Shown here: positions 9,847 to 18,843 of the stretch, piece after piece | Layout of the letters: each line of letters starts with the position of its first letter | Position numbering within the stretch: position 1 is the stretch's first letter | Origin: Psychrobacter sp. NG254 | GTDB lineage: Bacteria; Pseudomonadota; Gammaproteobacteria; Pseudomonadales; Moraxellaceae | Reading direction: 5' to 3' | Assembly: GCF_015277735.1 (NCBI RefSeq) | Contig: NZ_JADHDA010000002.1 | Span: 186,001-250,000, forward strand | Length of the DNA stretch: 64,000 nt | Notes under the pieces: generated by a model | The model's database searches: none | Told to the model about the DNA's origin: nothing | Seen by the model: only the letters and a program-made list of their open reading frames with translations | Made by a program: the position numbers and the translations under genes

Positions 9847-10881
9847 ATGAGCAATCCAAAATCATCTGCTTTGACTACTCTAAATATCGCGACACGTCAG
9901 AGTCCTTTGGCGCTATGGCAAGCTGAGCATATTCGCGATCGTTTATTGGCGTTATATCCTGATTTGACCATTAACCTGCTAAAAATTGTCACTAAAGGTG
10001 ACAAGATTTTGGATACACCTTTAGCCAAAATCGGTGGCAAAGGATTGTTCGTGAAAGAGCTCGAGCAAGCCTTGTATGAGAACCAAGCAGATATTGCAGT
10101 CCATTCGTTAAAAGACGTACCGATGGAGCTGCCTGAAGGTTTGATGTTAGGCGTCTACTGTAAACGCGCTTCCCCAACAGATGCCTTTGTCTCAAACACT
10201 TATAATAGTATCGATGAGCTGCCACAGGGAGCCGTCGTTGGCACCTCAAGTTTGCGTCGTCAATGTCAGATCAAAGCCTATCGACCTGACCTACAAATCA
10301 AGACCCTACGCGGCAATGTGGGTACACGGTTGGGCAAGCTCGATGCTGGTGAATATGACGCCATTATTTTGGCGACCAGTGGGCTGCAACGCATTGAGCT
10401 TGATGAACGAATTCGTGGTGAGCTCGATATCGATGCCTGCTTACCTGCTGTTGGTCAAGGTGCCTTAGCCATTGAGTGCCGTGAGGGCGATGACGAGGTA
10501 TTAAGACTACTTGCTCCGCTGAATGATGCCAAGGCCCGTATTCGCCTCATCGCTGAACGTGCGCTGAACCGTCATTTAGAGGGTGGCTGTCAAGTACCGA
10601 TTGCCGCTTATGCTGTTTTACAAATGGCAGAAGAGACGAGCGCTAACAACGATGATAATGGTGAAAGTGGCAATAATGACCAAGGCAATGTTTTGTGGCT
10701 GCGTGGCCGAGTCGGGCAAGCGGATGGCAGTCAACTGCTAAAATCAGATAAAAGAGTCACCTTAGTTGGCAATCAAGATGAGCAGGAAATACAGGCCAAT
10801 CAGCTGGGTATTGATGTTGCAGAAATGCTACTTGCTGAGGGTGCTGGCGCTATTTTATCAGCGATTTATCATCCTGAATAA
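9847..10881 (+). CDS. hemC: Porphobilinogen deaminase HemC
   Basis: Condenses four porphobilinogen molecules to hydroxymethylbilane in haem synthesis. The 344-residue protein has [13 protein letters not shown] at the start, the catalytic region LKDVP, and the dipyrromethane cofactor cysteine Cys248 in EGGCQVPIA. The ATG at 9847 is preceded by GAGG with a 6-nt gap; the TTG at 9826 has no such support. A hydrophilic insertion of about 20 residues rich in Asn/Asp/Glu/Ser (around 262-282) lengthens domain 3 relative to the usual ~310 residues. hemD follows, but a 107-bp repeat lies between them. Confidence 0.96.
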   Translation: MSNPKSSALTTLNIATRQSPLALWQAEHIRDRLLALYPDLTINLLKIVTKGDKILDTPLAKIGGKGLFVKELEQALYENQADIAVHSLKDVPMELPEGLMLGVYCKRASPTDAFVSNTYNSIDELPQGAVVGTSSLRRQCQIKAYRPDLQIKTLRGNVGTRLGKLDAGEYDAIILATSGLQRIELDERIRGELDIDACLPAVGQGALAIECREGDDEVLRLLAPLNDAKARIRLIAERALNRHLEGGCQVPIAAYAVLQMAEETSANNDDNGESGNNDQGNVLWLRGRVGQADGSQLLKSDKRVTLVGNQDEQEIQANQLGIDVAEMLLAEGAGAILSAIYHPE

Positions 10882-10929
10882 TGCATTGGTTATAGGATGC
10901 TCAATTAATAGACCAGCCATAGAATAGGT

Positions 10930-11036
10930 TATAGTTGATTCAGTTTAAAAGAGGTACAAGGCAACCGAGTACAGATGTATATGTGATACCTCAAGCGAGG
11001 TTAACGCCGTAACTCTTTTATAAAGGATTGACTATA
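10930..11036. repeat. 107-bp MITE-like element, copy 1 (between hemC and hemD)
   Basis: Begins TATAGTTGATTCAG and ends GGATTGACTATA. The outer 24 bases of the two ends are inverted repeats matching at 17 of 24 positions (TATAGT at the tip and AAAAGAG at the inner end are perfect). A second copy of identical length lies at 63070-63176 and differs at nine positions. It has no coding capacity. TA at both tips would suit a TA-targeting transposase of the IS630/mariner type, but that is only a guess. Confidence 0.85.
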
Positions 11037-11102
11037 GTCTGCGATTGAGCCTATTTAGTGTTATTAATCGTCAGTTATTCATCATTGCACTGTGGTACTT
11101 TT

Positions 11103-12128
11103 ATGTCATCAATGTCAACTCATACGACCTCGATTCATAGTGACGCATCCACTGACACGCCTTCATCAGTGCCAAAAATTGTCATCAACACACGACCGAC
11201 GGTGCGTGCAGCAGCATTGACTGAGTATCTACAAGCAGCCGGAATGACAGTGGTTGAGATACCAATGCTGGCGCTACAGTCCCGTCCTACGACTGATAGT
11301 GACATGGCAATGATGCGACAATGGCTGGCCGGTGAGTACAAAGCGTTGGTCATTATTAGTCCGACGGCTGCCGCTGCCGGATTGGCGGCTTGGCAGTCAC
11401 TTAAACATCACGCTCAGGCTAATAATGATGAGCGAGTAGAGATAAACTGTCAGATGTTGCAGCCGCCAAGCCCTCTCATTGCGGTTGGCACAGCAACTGC
11501 TGTAGTACTCAGCCAGTCAGACATATCAGATATAGACATGGCAAGCTACCAGATATTGCAGCCTACAGTGGCCAATAATGAAGGTATGCTGGCGATGCCC
11601 GAAATTGAGGATTTGCACGCAGGGGATAAACTACTGATATGGCGCGGGTTGGGTGGGCGACGACTATTGGTCGATACCTTAGAGGCGCGAGGGGTTCATA
11701 TCGATAGTATTGCATGGTATGAACGCACCATGCCTAGCGATGCGGCAACCCGATATCAGCAGTGGCAACAGCAGTTTTTGGCAGATGATGCCGCATCAGG
11801 TGTCGCAGCACCACAGCGACCAAAGCCAATCGTAATCGTGAGCAGTGGAGTAGCCTTTGAACACTGGACAACTACTGTCAAAGAAGCACAAACACAGGCT
11901 ATCGAACCTGCACCAGCTACGTCTCTAGCAATGGACAGTTATACAGAAAATGGCATTTATACAGTAACTGATACGCAGCATAGTACCCAGCTCACATTAT
12001 CAGATTTCTCTTATGTAGTACTGGGTGAGCGTTTGGCCAATATAGTCGCCGCTCAGCACTTAAATCACTGGCGCGTAGAAGATTTGGCACCAGATACGAT
12101 TCTTTGTGCCATTACTTCTGAAACATGA
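11103..12128 (+). CDS. hemD: Uroporphyrinogen-III synthase HemD
   Basis: Cyclises hydroxymethylbilane to uroporphyrinogen III. HemD proteins are poorly conserved; this one shows the two-domain pattern: N-terminal VINTRPTVRAAALTEYLQAAG and EIPMLAL, the linker LVIISPTAAAAG, AVGTATAVVL, and later LIWRGLGGRRLLVDTLEARG and WYERTMP. The 341 residues are longer than the usual ~250, with polar inserts around 105-120 and 220-290. Start at 11103 (MSSMS) is preferred over the TTG at 11058. Position directly after hemC and before a HemX-like gene supports the call. Confidence 0.9.
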   Translation: MSSMSTHTTSIHSDASTDTPSSVPKIVINTRPTVRAAALTEYLQAAGMTVVEIPMLALQSRPTTDSDMAMMRQWLAGEYKALVIISPTAAAAGLAAWQSLKHHAQANNDERVEINCQMLQPPSPLIAVGTATAVVLSQSDISDIDMASYQILQPTVANNEGMLAMPEIEDLHAGDKLLIWRGLGGRRLLVDTLEARGVHIDSIAWYERTMPSDAATRYQQWQQQFLADDAASGVAAPQRPKPIVIVSSGVAFEHWTTTVKEAQTQAIEPAPATSLAMDSYTENGIYTVTDTQHSTQLTLSDFSYVVLGERLANIVAAQHLNHWRVEDLAPDTILCAITSET

Positions 12129-12202
12129 TATGTCAAATATAGTATCTCAAATTTATTATTTGCTCTAAACACGTTTATACCTATCCATAACGGTACTGCC
12201 CT

Positions 12203-13228
12203 ATGTCAATGAATTCTGAATCTTTACCTAAAGATCCTTCTACGGTTCAACAGCGCCGTCAAGCAAATATTCTGTTATTGCGCATGCAGTGGTTCGTTAT
12301 CCTATTGCTTATCGCTGCATTATTATGGCTGTATATCAGTCAGCAGCGCTTTCAACATAGTGTCAATGAACGCTTGCAAAGCAACGAACAAGTAGTCAGT
12401 CGTTTAAATGAGATGGACGATCGTTTGTTTGCCGTGAGCCAACAGACTTTGCCAACACCTAGCATCAAAGCCAGTAGCCAAGCACAAAATCAGCTCGATC
12501 TATTGCGACTCCAGATAAAAGCGGCTGATAGATTGTTGGCGGACAGCGATGATGGCGCAGCCATAGAGCTGTTACGAGGTCTGCATTGGCAGCTTGCACA
12601 AAAGAGCAATGAGATTGCGCCAGCGTTGACCATTGTGATTAAACAAAGCCTTATGAAGGATATTGAACGCTTGCAGGCACAAAGCTCGCAACCGAGCCCT
12701 TGGCAAATACAAAATCTTGCGATTCAAAACATCCAAGATTTTTTGCACAGTCACGAGCGCCTTGGCAGCTATGAGGGCGCCGATATCCAGCGACGTGAGC
12801 TAGTAGATACAGTGACTGAGGACGAGACCAATCGTGTCGCAAACAAGACGTCTATTAGCAATGACTCGACGCTGACACGCAGACAGCTGACGATTCATGA
12901 AGTCATCATGACATTGAATTTAGCCAGTCAATCGAGCAATATGCGTAAGCAAGATCAGCTGATTGGGTATTTGACCCAAGCCCGCAAACAGCTTAAAACC
13001 TTGGTACCTAAAGTCCCTGCCAGTAATAATAAAAAGCGCTCACAAGAAAATGCGATCGGCATCGTACAATCCAATAAAAAACCAGTCAGTGGACAGAATA
13101 ACGTAGAGACGATGACATCACCTAGCGATGTGTCAGAAGTGATCACTTGGCTCGATCAACTGATCGCTAATGCACCCAAACCCACTCCGTTATTGACCAC
13201 GCAAATTTTGGAAAAACCCCAAAATTAG
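12203..13228 (+). CDS. HemX-like single-span membrane protein
   Basis: The 341-residue protein has a short cytoplasmic N-terminus, one strongly hydrophobic helix near residues 28-48 (WFVILLLIAALLWLYI), and then a long helical, Gln-rich, probably periplasmic region. This matches the HemX-type proteins that follow hemD in many gammaproteobacteria. No methyltransferase motifs are present, so a catalytic role is unlikely. The function of the family is not established. It is 75 bp after hemD, in the same direction. Confidence 0.75.
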   Translation: MSMNSESLPKDPSTVQQRRQANILLLRMQWFVILLLIAALLWLYISQQRFQHSVNERLQSNEQVVSRLNEMDDRLFAVSQQTLPTPSIKASSQAQNQLDLLRLQIKAADRLLADSDDGAAIELLRGLHWQLAQKSNEIAPALTIVIKQSLMKDIERLQAQSSQPSPWQIQNLAIQNIQDFLHSHERLGSYEGADIQRRELVDTVTEDETNRVANKTSISNDSTLTRRQLTIHEVIMTLNLASQSSNMRKQDQLIGYLTQARKQLKTLVPKVPASNNKKRSQENAIGIVQSNKKPVSGQNNVETMTSPSDVSEVITWLDQLIANAPKPTPLLTTQILEKPQN

Positions 13229-13278
13229 GCGAATTCTCAAAAATTGAGACACAGACAATACAAGCAATAAGGTAAGTT

Positions 13279-13770
13279 ATGAGCAGTTTTGATAAGCAAT
13301 CAGGTTTGGTGTCTGCACCAGAGTATTATCCTCGTCCTGAAGCACTGGCACATTATGCAGTGATTCATCACCAGCCTATTCATTGGGGTGAAATGGATGC
13401 CTTTAATCACTTAAATAACGTGGTTTATTATCGTTACTCAGAGTCAGCACGCATTGGTTATTTACATGCGCTAGACATGTTTGATGGCAGTATGGTGACC
13501 GTATTGGCGCAGTCGAGTTGCCAGTATTTACGCCCAGTGACGTATCCTGACACCTTACTATTAGGGGTTCGCTGTCAGCGTTTGGGTAATACCAGTATGG
13601 CAATGGAGTATAGCTACTACAGTACCGCGCAGAATATAGTTGTCGCCACAGCATCAGCAGTTGTGGTGCGTCTTGACAGTGATGGGGTAAATAAATTGCC
13701 GTGGACGACCGAGGAGCGCGAAAAACTGTTGGCATTAGAGGCAGAGTTTGGTCACGTACCTAAGCTTTAG
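13279..13770 (+). CDS. Acyl-CoA thioesterase, 4HBT/YbgC-like hotdog fold
   Basis: Small hotdog-fold thioesterase of 163 residues. The family active-site pattern is in HWGEMDAFNHLNNVVYYRY, with the Asp-x-x-x-His-x-N arrangement (D-AFN-H-LN) typical of 4-hydroxybenzoyl-CoA thioesterase relatives. Substrate cannot be read from sequence. AAGG lies just upstream of the ATG. It is 50 bp after the HemX-like gene and ends at a clear terminator, so it may be co-transcribed with the hem genes. Confidence 0.85.
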   Translation: MSSFDKQSGLVSAPEYYPRPEALAHYAVIHHQPIHWGEMDAFNHLNNVVYYRYSESARIGYLHALDMFDGSMVTVLAQSSCQYLRPVTYPDTLLLGVRCQRLGNTSMAMEYSYYSTAQNIVVATASAVVVRLDSDGVNKLPWTTEEREKLLALEAEFGHVPKL

Positions 13771-13864
13771 CGTAAGGTCTATCTATACCAATCACTGTCT
13801 ATATTAGGGCCTGTCTGGATGAATCGTTAACCTCTGAATAATGATGACCCCAGCAGTTAAAATC

Positions 13865-13902
13865 AAAAAGGCACGCTAATATTACGCTAGCGTGCCTTTT
13901 TT
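13865..13902. terminator. Bidirectional intrinsic terminator, thioesterase / ribB
   Basis: AAAAGGCACGCTA (13866-13878) pairs perfectly with TAGCGTGCCTTTT (13888-13900), loop of 9, A-run left and T-run right. Sits between converging genes. Confidence 0.92.
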
Positions 13903-13938
13903 AGTTTTAATTTTTCGACTCAATAACACAAACAAATA

Positions 13939-15051
13939 TTAGTCTTGTTGCGGTGCTTGAACGAAATCGACCACGTTTAATTCAAAACCTGATAACGCAT
14001 AAAACTTCATTGGTGATGACAATAGGCGCATATCACGGACACCTAAGTGACGTAATATCTGTGCGCCAACACCAACGCTACGATACGGCTGTTGAGTAAG
14101 CGTTGATTGCGATTCATTGTCTGCGGCTTTATCTAATGCATCCCCTAAATCAACAGGTTGGTTACTACCAATCCAAACCAATACACCGCGATCTGAGGCG
14201 CTAATTTCTTTTAAGGCCGCTTGTACGCTCCAGCCACTACGGCCAGTCATGTCATTTTTAGCCGCAAACAAATCACGTAATGGATGGAAGCCATGAACAC
14301 GTACTGTGCTGATCCCTTCGCTGACATCGCCTTTGACTAATGCTAAATGGGTCTCATCAGCACCAAATTCACGGAAGCGATGCAAGGTGAACGTACCATG
14401 TTCAGTCTCAAAAGGATGTGATTCTACTTCTTCTACTGTTTGCTCATTTGCAATACGATAGTTGATAAGATCAGCGATCGTACCTATTTTTAGATCATGC
14501 TCTTTGGCAAATATTTCTAGATCATCACGACGTGCCATCGTACCATCAGCATTGATGATTTCGACCAGTACAGATGCTGGCTCAAGACCGGCTAAGCGTG
14601 ATAAGTCACAACCTGCTTCTGTGTGGCCAGCGCGATGCAATACGCCACCATCTTGCGCAATGATAGGGAAGATATGGCCAGGCTGTACAATATCTTCAGC
14701 TTTAGCAGTAGCAGATACCGCTGCTTGAATCGTACGTGCACGGTCTGCAGCAGAAATACCAGTGGTAACGCCTTCAGCTGCTTCAATTGATACAGTAAAG
14801 TTAGTGCTGAATTTAGCTTCGTTGCGTTCAGACATCAGCGGTAAAGACAGCTGATGCGCACGCGCTTGTGAGATGGTCAGACAGACTAAGCCGCGCGCAT
14901 GGGTAATCATAAAGTTAATATCTTCAGGACGCACATGGGTCGCTGCCATGATGATATCACCTTCATTTTCGCGGTCTTCATCATCCATCAAGACAACCAT
15001 TTTACCAGCACGAATGTCTTCGATAATCTCAGGGATCGTATTTAAACTCAT
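13939..15051 (-). CDS. ribB: 3,4-dihydroxy-2-butanone 4-phosphate synthase RibB with a cysteine-free GTP cyclohydrolase II-like domain
   Basis: Makes the four-carbon unit of riboflavin from ribulose 5-phosphate. Residues ~1-205 are the DHBP synthase domain with the acidic loop DDEDRENEGD, GITTGIS-type GVTTGISAADRARTI, and HTEAGCDLSRLAG. The C-terminal ~165 residues follow the RibA fold order but contain no cysteine at all, whereas active GTP cyclohydrolase II binds zinc through three cysteines (SECLTGD..LRCDCG); here the equivalent is RVHGFHPLRDLF. The second activity is therefore probably lost, as in known RibB hybrids. Start at 15051 (MSLNT) chosen; 15063 is also open. No FMN riboswitch was seen upstream. 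Confidence 0.92.
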   Translation of the reverse strand: MSLNTIPEIIEDIRAGKMVVLMDDEDRENEGDIIMAATHVRPEDINFMITHARGLVCLTISQARAHQLSLPLMSERNEAKFSTNFTVSIEAAEGVTTGISAADRARTIQAAVSATAKAEDIVQPGHIFPIIAQDGGVLHRAGHTEAGCDLSRLAGLEPASVLVEIINADGTMARRDDLEIFAKEHDLKIGTIADLINYRIANEQTVEEVESHPFETEHGTFTLHRFREFGADETHLALVKGDVSEGISTVRVHGFHPLRDLFAAKNDMTGRSGWSVQAALKEISASDRGVLVWIGSNQPVDLGDALDKAADNESQSTLTQQPYRSVGVGAQILRHLGVRDMRLLSSPMKFYALSGFELNVVDFVQAPQQD

Positions 15052-15379
15052 AGTAAATCTCAATGTCTTATTATTTATAGATAGGTGTGATTTGGAATAT
15101 AGAGCATTATCTGCCTATTGTAGCAGCAGATGATACAAAGCGCTGTTACGGTCAAGCAAAGCGCGCTATCAGTAATGTCGTTCAATAAAAAGTGACGCAC
15201 TTAATGGCTTGTAAATATCATTATGAGGTTATTTTAACGCTTTTCAGCGCAACGTGCTGTGCCATCTTCCCACTATATCGTTCAGTATGTCAAAAATCGT
15301 CATAAGTATTATCAATGACTGCTACTATTTATGCATTAAAGCGGACATTAGATAATGAACCGAGCCGTGTCATGCATGG
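15052..15379. other. Intergenic region ribB / rarA (328 bp)
   Basis: Leader of ribB on the minus strand. I searched it by eye for the conserved FMN-riboswitch blocks and found none. A weak 6-bp hairpin (ATCTGC/GCAGAT) lies near 15108-15131. Nothing else recognisable. Confidence 0.4.
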
Positions 15380-16669
15380 TTAGTCATTACTTGCTGCTTG
15401 GGTTTTCAGCCAATCCATAAATTGCTTACTGTGTTGTTCGCGCTGATTGTCTGCAAACTCATAAAAGCGTGTGCCGATTAAGTTGTCTGGTAAATAAGAC
15501 TGAGGATAATAATGGTTGGGATACTCGTGAGGATAGACATAGTCCTGACCATAACCTTGATGTCGCATCAGTTTGGTCACGCCATTGCGCAGATGTAGCG
15601 GTACAGGAGAGGCATCCTTTTCTGCCAATGCCATCGCAGCATTGATCGCTTTATAGGTGCTATTACTTTTGGCACTGGTCGCCAGATAAACCACCACTTG
15701 CCCTAAAATTAGACGTGCCTCAGGCATACCAATGGACTGCACACTGCGCAACGCGGCATCAGCAAGAAGTAAGGCATTAGGATTGGCATTGCCGATATCT
15801 TCGCTGGCTAAGATGACCAAGCGCCGCGCGATAAAGTCAGCAGGCTCACCGCCCACCAGCATCCGTGCCATCCAATATAGTGCAGCATCAGGGTCAGAGC
15901 CACGTACAGACTTTATCATTGCTGAGACGATATCGTAATGCTGCTCACCGTTTTTATCGTAGCGTACCAGTGCAGTCTGTGCTACCCGACCGACCAATGC
16001 ATCATCGACGATAATCGGTGATTGCTTAGTATCAGCTGTTTGAAAAGCAAGCTCTAATAAGTTCAGCGCCTTTCTAGCATCACCATGTGCCAGTTGGCTG
16101 ATAGTGTCTTTTGCTTGCAAATCGACAGTCAGTTCTTTTAGCACGTTGTCTTCCAACAGTGCTCGCTGCAATACTGCGCTGATTTGCTCTGGTGTTAACG
16201 GCTCTAGGCGATACACTTGGCAACGTGATAGCAGGGCATTGTTGACACTAAATGAGGGGTTTTCAGTTGTAGCACCAATCAAAGTGATATCGCCAGACTC
16301 TACCGCGCCCAATAGTGCGTCTTGCTGCGCTTTATTAAAACGATGAATCTCGTCGATGAACACCACAGGTGATTCAAATGCTAATGAGTCTTTATTGTCT
16401 AATACTTCGCGTAACTGTTTAACCCCGGTATTCAACGCGGAGAGCGCATGAAAGGGTCGACCAACGGCATCTGCTAGCAGCATGGCAATAGTCGTTTTAC
16501 CGATACCTGCTTCCCCATGCAAAATAATTGATGGCAAATGTCCTTGTTCGACCAAACGTCGCAAAGGTGCGCCAGCTGCCAAAAGATGCTCTTGACCTAT
16601 GATATCAGCCAACGTAGTGGGGCGCATGCGCTGAGCAAGTGGGGTGTCAGCATGGAAGTTAGGTGGCAT
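15380..16669 (-). CDS. rarA: Replication-associated recombination ATPase RarA (MgsA)
   Basis: AAA+ ATPase related to clamp-loader subunits, acting at stalled replication forks. The 429 residues open with PLAQRMRPTTLADIIGQEHLL, the RarA/RuvB-like start; Walker A is GEAGIGKTT near residues 52-60, Walker B VVFIDEIHRF near 100, sensor 1 IGATTENPSF. The C-terminal MgsA tetramerisation region carries VRGSDPDAALYWMARML and RHQGYGQDYVYPHE. Length is typical. It is a single gene with long AT-rich spacers on both sides. Confidence 0.95.
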   Translation of the reverse strand: MPPNFHADTPLAQRMRPTTLADIIGQEHLLAAGAPLRRLVEQGHLPSIILHGEAGIGKTTIAMLLADAVGRPFHALSALNTGVKQLREVLDNKDSLAFESPVVFIDEIHRFNKAQQDALLGAVESGDITLIGATTENPSFSVNNALLSRCQVYRLEPLTPEQISAVLQRALLEDNVLKELTVDLQAKDTISQLAHGDARKALNLLELAFQTADTKQSPIIVDDALVGRVAQTALVRYDKNGEQHYDIVSAMIKSVRGSDPDAALYWMARMLVGGEPADFIARRLVILASEDIGNANPNALLLADAALRSVQSIGMPEARLILGQVVVYLATSAKSNSTYKAINAAMALAEKDASPVPLHLRNGVTKLMRHQGYGQDYVYPHEYPNHYYPQSYLPDNLIGTRFYEFADNQREQHSKQFMDWLKTQAASND

Positions 16670-17113
16670 AAGACTCTCTATTGGAAAATTAAAAATCTAT
16701 CTGTTGGCTACAACGGTAGTCATTGAAGGGCTTTGATAGCAAAATCTATATAGCAATGTACTATGCTACTCAAGTTACTGTCATTGATTTGGAATCCTCA
16801 TTTTCTGGCATGATTCTCGCAGCAATTTTATAATAGCAATGACTATTAGACATTAATAGCGAAAATAGGCTAGTTTATAAGGTAGTATTTGTTGTAGGTA
16901 TTTATAGGTAATACATACATGCCCTAGGCTAACGCAAAAATATGTTAATGAAAGCTAACTAAGCGTATAGCTTATGTCCTTGATGCTTTATTTTTTATCA
17001 TTCACCTATATTAACGGCTCTACTATTAATAGTTCTAATGTAATGACAAGAACTATTCATTAAGTACTGTTCGTTAAGTATGGCTATTAGAAATAGCCTG
17101 TTAAATATAAGGG
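16670..17113. other. Intergenic region rarA / HExxH gene (444 bp)
   Basis: AT-rich spacer between divergent genes, expected to hold both promoters. No ORF, hairpin with T-run or repeat was convincing. Confidence 0.4.
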
Positions 17114-17638
17114 ATGACATTGAAGATGACTGAACCGACTCGTAAAGGCTTTTTCAATCGTTACCTATGCCGTGCTGCGTATAAACAACAATCACGTCTT
17201 TTGACAGCTGGCGAAATTGTACTGGCGCAATCGGTCTTTGGTGACAGTATCAGACTGGATGGAGTGCAACTAAAGACTGCTTGGTGGGTACTAAAAAACT
17301 ATGCTGTAAGCCCAAATGGCAATATTTATTTTAATCCAGCCGATTGGATTGCAGATTTTAGCGAGGCTTCACTAAGTAAGCAAAGTTGGCTCATACATGA
17401 GCTCACGCATGTGTGGCAGTTGCAACAAGGCCTGAAAGTCGTGCGTGGGGCGCTGATGGATAGGCGCTACAATTATGTACTAGAGACTGGAAAGTCGTTT
17501 TTTAAGTATGGTATCGAGCAGCAGGCTCGCATGGTTCAAGATTATTTCTTGCGTCATCAGCGAGGCCAAAACTGCCAAGATTTAGAAGATTGCATTCCAT
17601 TTTTGATAACTGAAAATATCCGCCGTCGTCAACTATAA
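17114..17638 (+). CDS. Putative zinc-dependent protease-like protein with HExxH (Vgr-related / DUF4157-like)
   Basis: The 174-residue protein carries HELTHVWQ with His95-Glu96-x-x-His99, the zinc-metallopeptidase motif, set in a helix after a hydrophobic strand (KQSWLIHELTHVW). It resembles short proteins annotated as Vgr-related or DUF4157-like in Moraxellaceae. There is no signal peptide or membrane segment. No VgrG, Hcp or other secretion gene is nearby. The start is uncertain: ATG 17114 touches the AAGGG sequence, TTG 17120 has 6-nt spacing, and ATG 17126 (MTEPT) is also possible. Substrate unknown. Confidence 0.7.
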   Translation: MTLKMTEPTRKGFFNRYLCRAAYKQQSRLLTAGEIVLAQSVFGDSIRLDGVQLKTAWWVLKNYAVSPNGNIYFNPADWIADFSEASLSKQSWLIHELTHVWQLQQGLKVVRGALMDRRYNYVLETGKSFFKYGIEQQARMVQDYFLRHQRGQNCQDLEDCIPFLITENIRRRQL

Positions 17639-17765
17639 GGACAGTCAGTAATTGATCGTCTCTGTCACAGCTAATGCAATCATGTGCTCAGAAACACGTT
17701 AATAATGAAAGACGGTTACCATTTAACCCCTAATTGCTTTGCTTTATCAAAGGATGTGTACGCTC

Positions 17766-18719
17766 ATGTTTAGACTTTTGTTAGTGACACCAAATAGTGA
17801 CACCTATTACAAGTCAACCTTACTGGCCAGTGCGCTGGCAGGCACATTGTTTTTGACGGGTTGCCAACAGCAATCAGAGACACAGCCTGCGACAGACAAC
17901 AGCCAGACCAGTGAAAAAACAAGTGAAGAAGACAGTCAAACGATGCCGCAAAGTGATTCGGCCAAAGCACGTATAAAACAGTTTCAGCCGATATATGTTA
18001 CCCAAGCATTGGGATTGCAACGTCGTTTGCAGGCAGAGTATGAATCGTTGGAAGCTGCTGATGCCTCAGACAGCGAAGCCTTGCTTTTAGATAATAATAC
18101 GGGCACCAGTAACAACGTCAATGAGACAACAACAGGTGAGCCTTCATCTCAAGCAGCTTCTACAGTAGATGCTAGTGGAGCGGATAATCCGAAAACCAAT
18201 ACTGGACAGGGTGCCACTGCGACTGGCCCAGTACCTACTGCTGTAGATGGCGAAACGGACGTAGATGCCGATATCAATACAAGTACTGAGGTGGGTGAAC
18301 GTGATTTGACTGTATTAAAGCGTATCAGTCTTGAGCCCCGTAAACCTGTTATGTTAACTGAAGATCAAATAATAGAACGTTATCAACAAGCGATGGATGC
18401 ACTGTATCAGCCTGTGACCACACCACTCAGTGCAGAAGATTCTGACACGCTAATCGATATAGCAACTTTGGTGCCGCAGTTATTTGAACACGCAGAGATT
18501 GCTGGACGGGTCAGTGCAAAAAGCCCAGCACTGGCACGTTTGATCATTCAGCATCAGGTATGGGAGCAAATAGAAGCTCAGCAAGTCATCGATATGCAGC
18601 AGATGAAGCTTGATCAACAAAAAGAATTTGAGACCTTGATGACCAAATTTAATGACACCATCGAAGGATATGATGAACAGATTGCCAAGTACGAGCAGAC
18701 TTTGAAAGAGTTTCAATAA
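17766..18719 (+). CDS. Hypothetical lipoprotein
   Basis: A lipoprotein signal is clear: hydrophobic stretch ending LFLTGC (lipobox LTGC), followed by a long Gln/Ser/Thr/Asp-rich low-complexity linker that includes SSQAASTVDASGADNP. The C-terminal ~110 residues are helical and probably coiled coil (ending EGYDEQIAKYEQTLKEFQ). No known domain recognised. Start at 17766 has AAAGGA upstream; earlier in-frame starts at 17739 and 17754 would lengthen the signal peptide. It is probably anchored to a membrane facing the periplasm. Confidence 0.7.
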   Translation: MFRLLLVTPNSDTYYKSTLLASALAGTLFLTGCQQQSETQPATDNSQTSEKTSEEDSQTMPQSDSAKARIKQFQPIYVTQALGLQRRLQAEYESLEAADASDSEALLLDNNTGTSNNVNETTTGEPSSQAASTVDASGADNPKTNTGQGATATGPVPTAVDGETDVDADINTSTEVGERDLTVLKRISLEPRKPVMLTEDQIIERYQQAMDALYQPVTTPLSAEDSDTLIDIATLVPQLFEHAEIAGRVSAKSPALARLIIQHQVWEQIEAQQVIDMQQMKLDQQKEFETLMTKFNDTIEGYDEQIAKYEQTLKEFQ

Positions 18720-18790
18720 CTCACGATATTGAGCACGATTGAACTATCAATTGTATCTGTTAAAGTTAATACGTTTATCTAAAAATAAAG

Positions 18791-18826
18791 CAATAAAAAT
18801 CCCGCACGATGGCGGGATTTTTATTG
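18791..18826. terminator. Bidirectional intrinsic terminator, lipoprotein gene / gltA
   Basis: CAATAAAAATCCCGC pairs perfectly with GCGGGATTTTTATTG around a 6-nt loop, between converging genes. Confidence 0.93.
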
Positions 18827-18843
18827 CTCAAATACTATTTAGC

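Noticed and set aside
15064..15379. Possible FMN riboswitch upstream of ribB
   Set aside because: The conserved sequence blocks of the FMN element are not present on the minus strand; only a weak 6-bp hairpin was seen.
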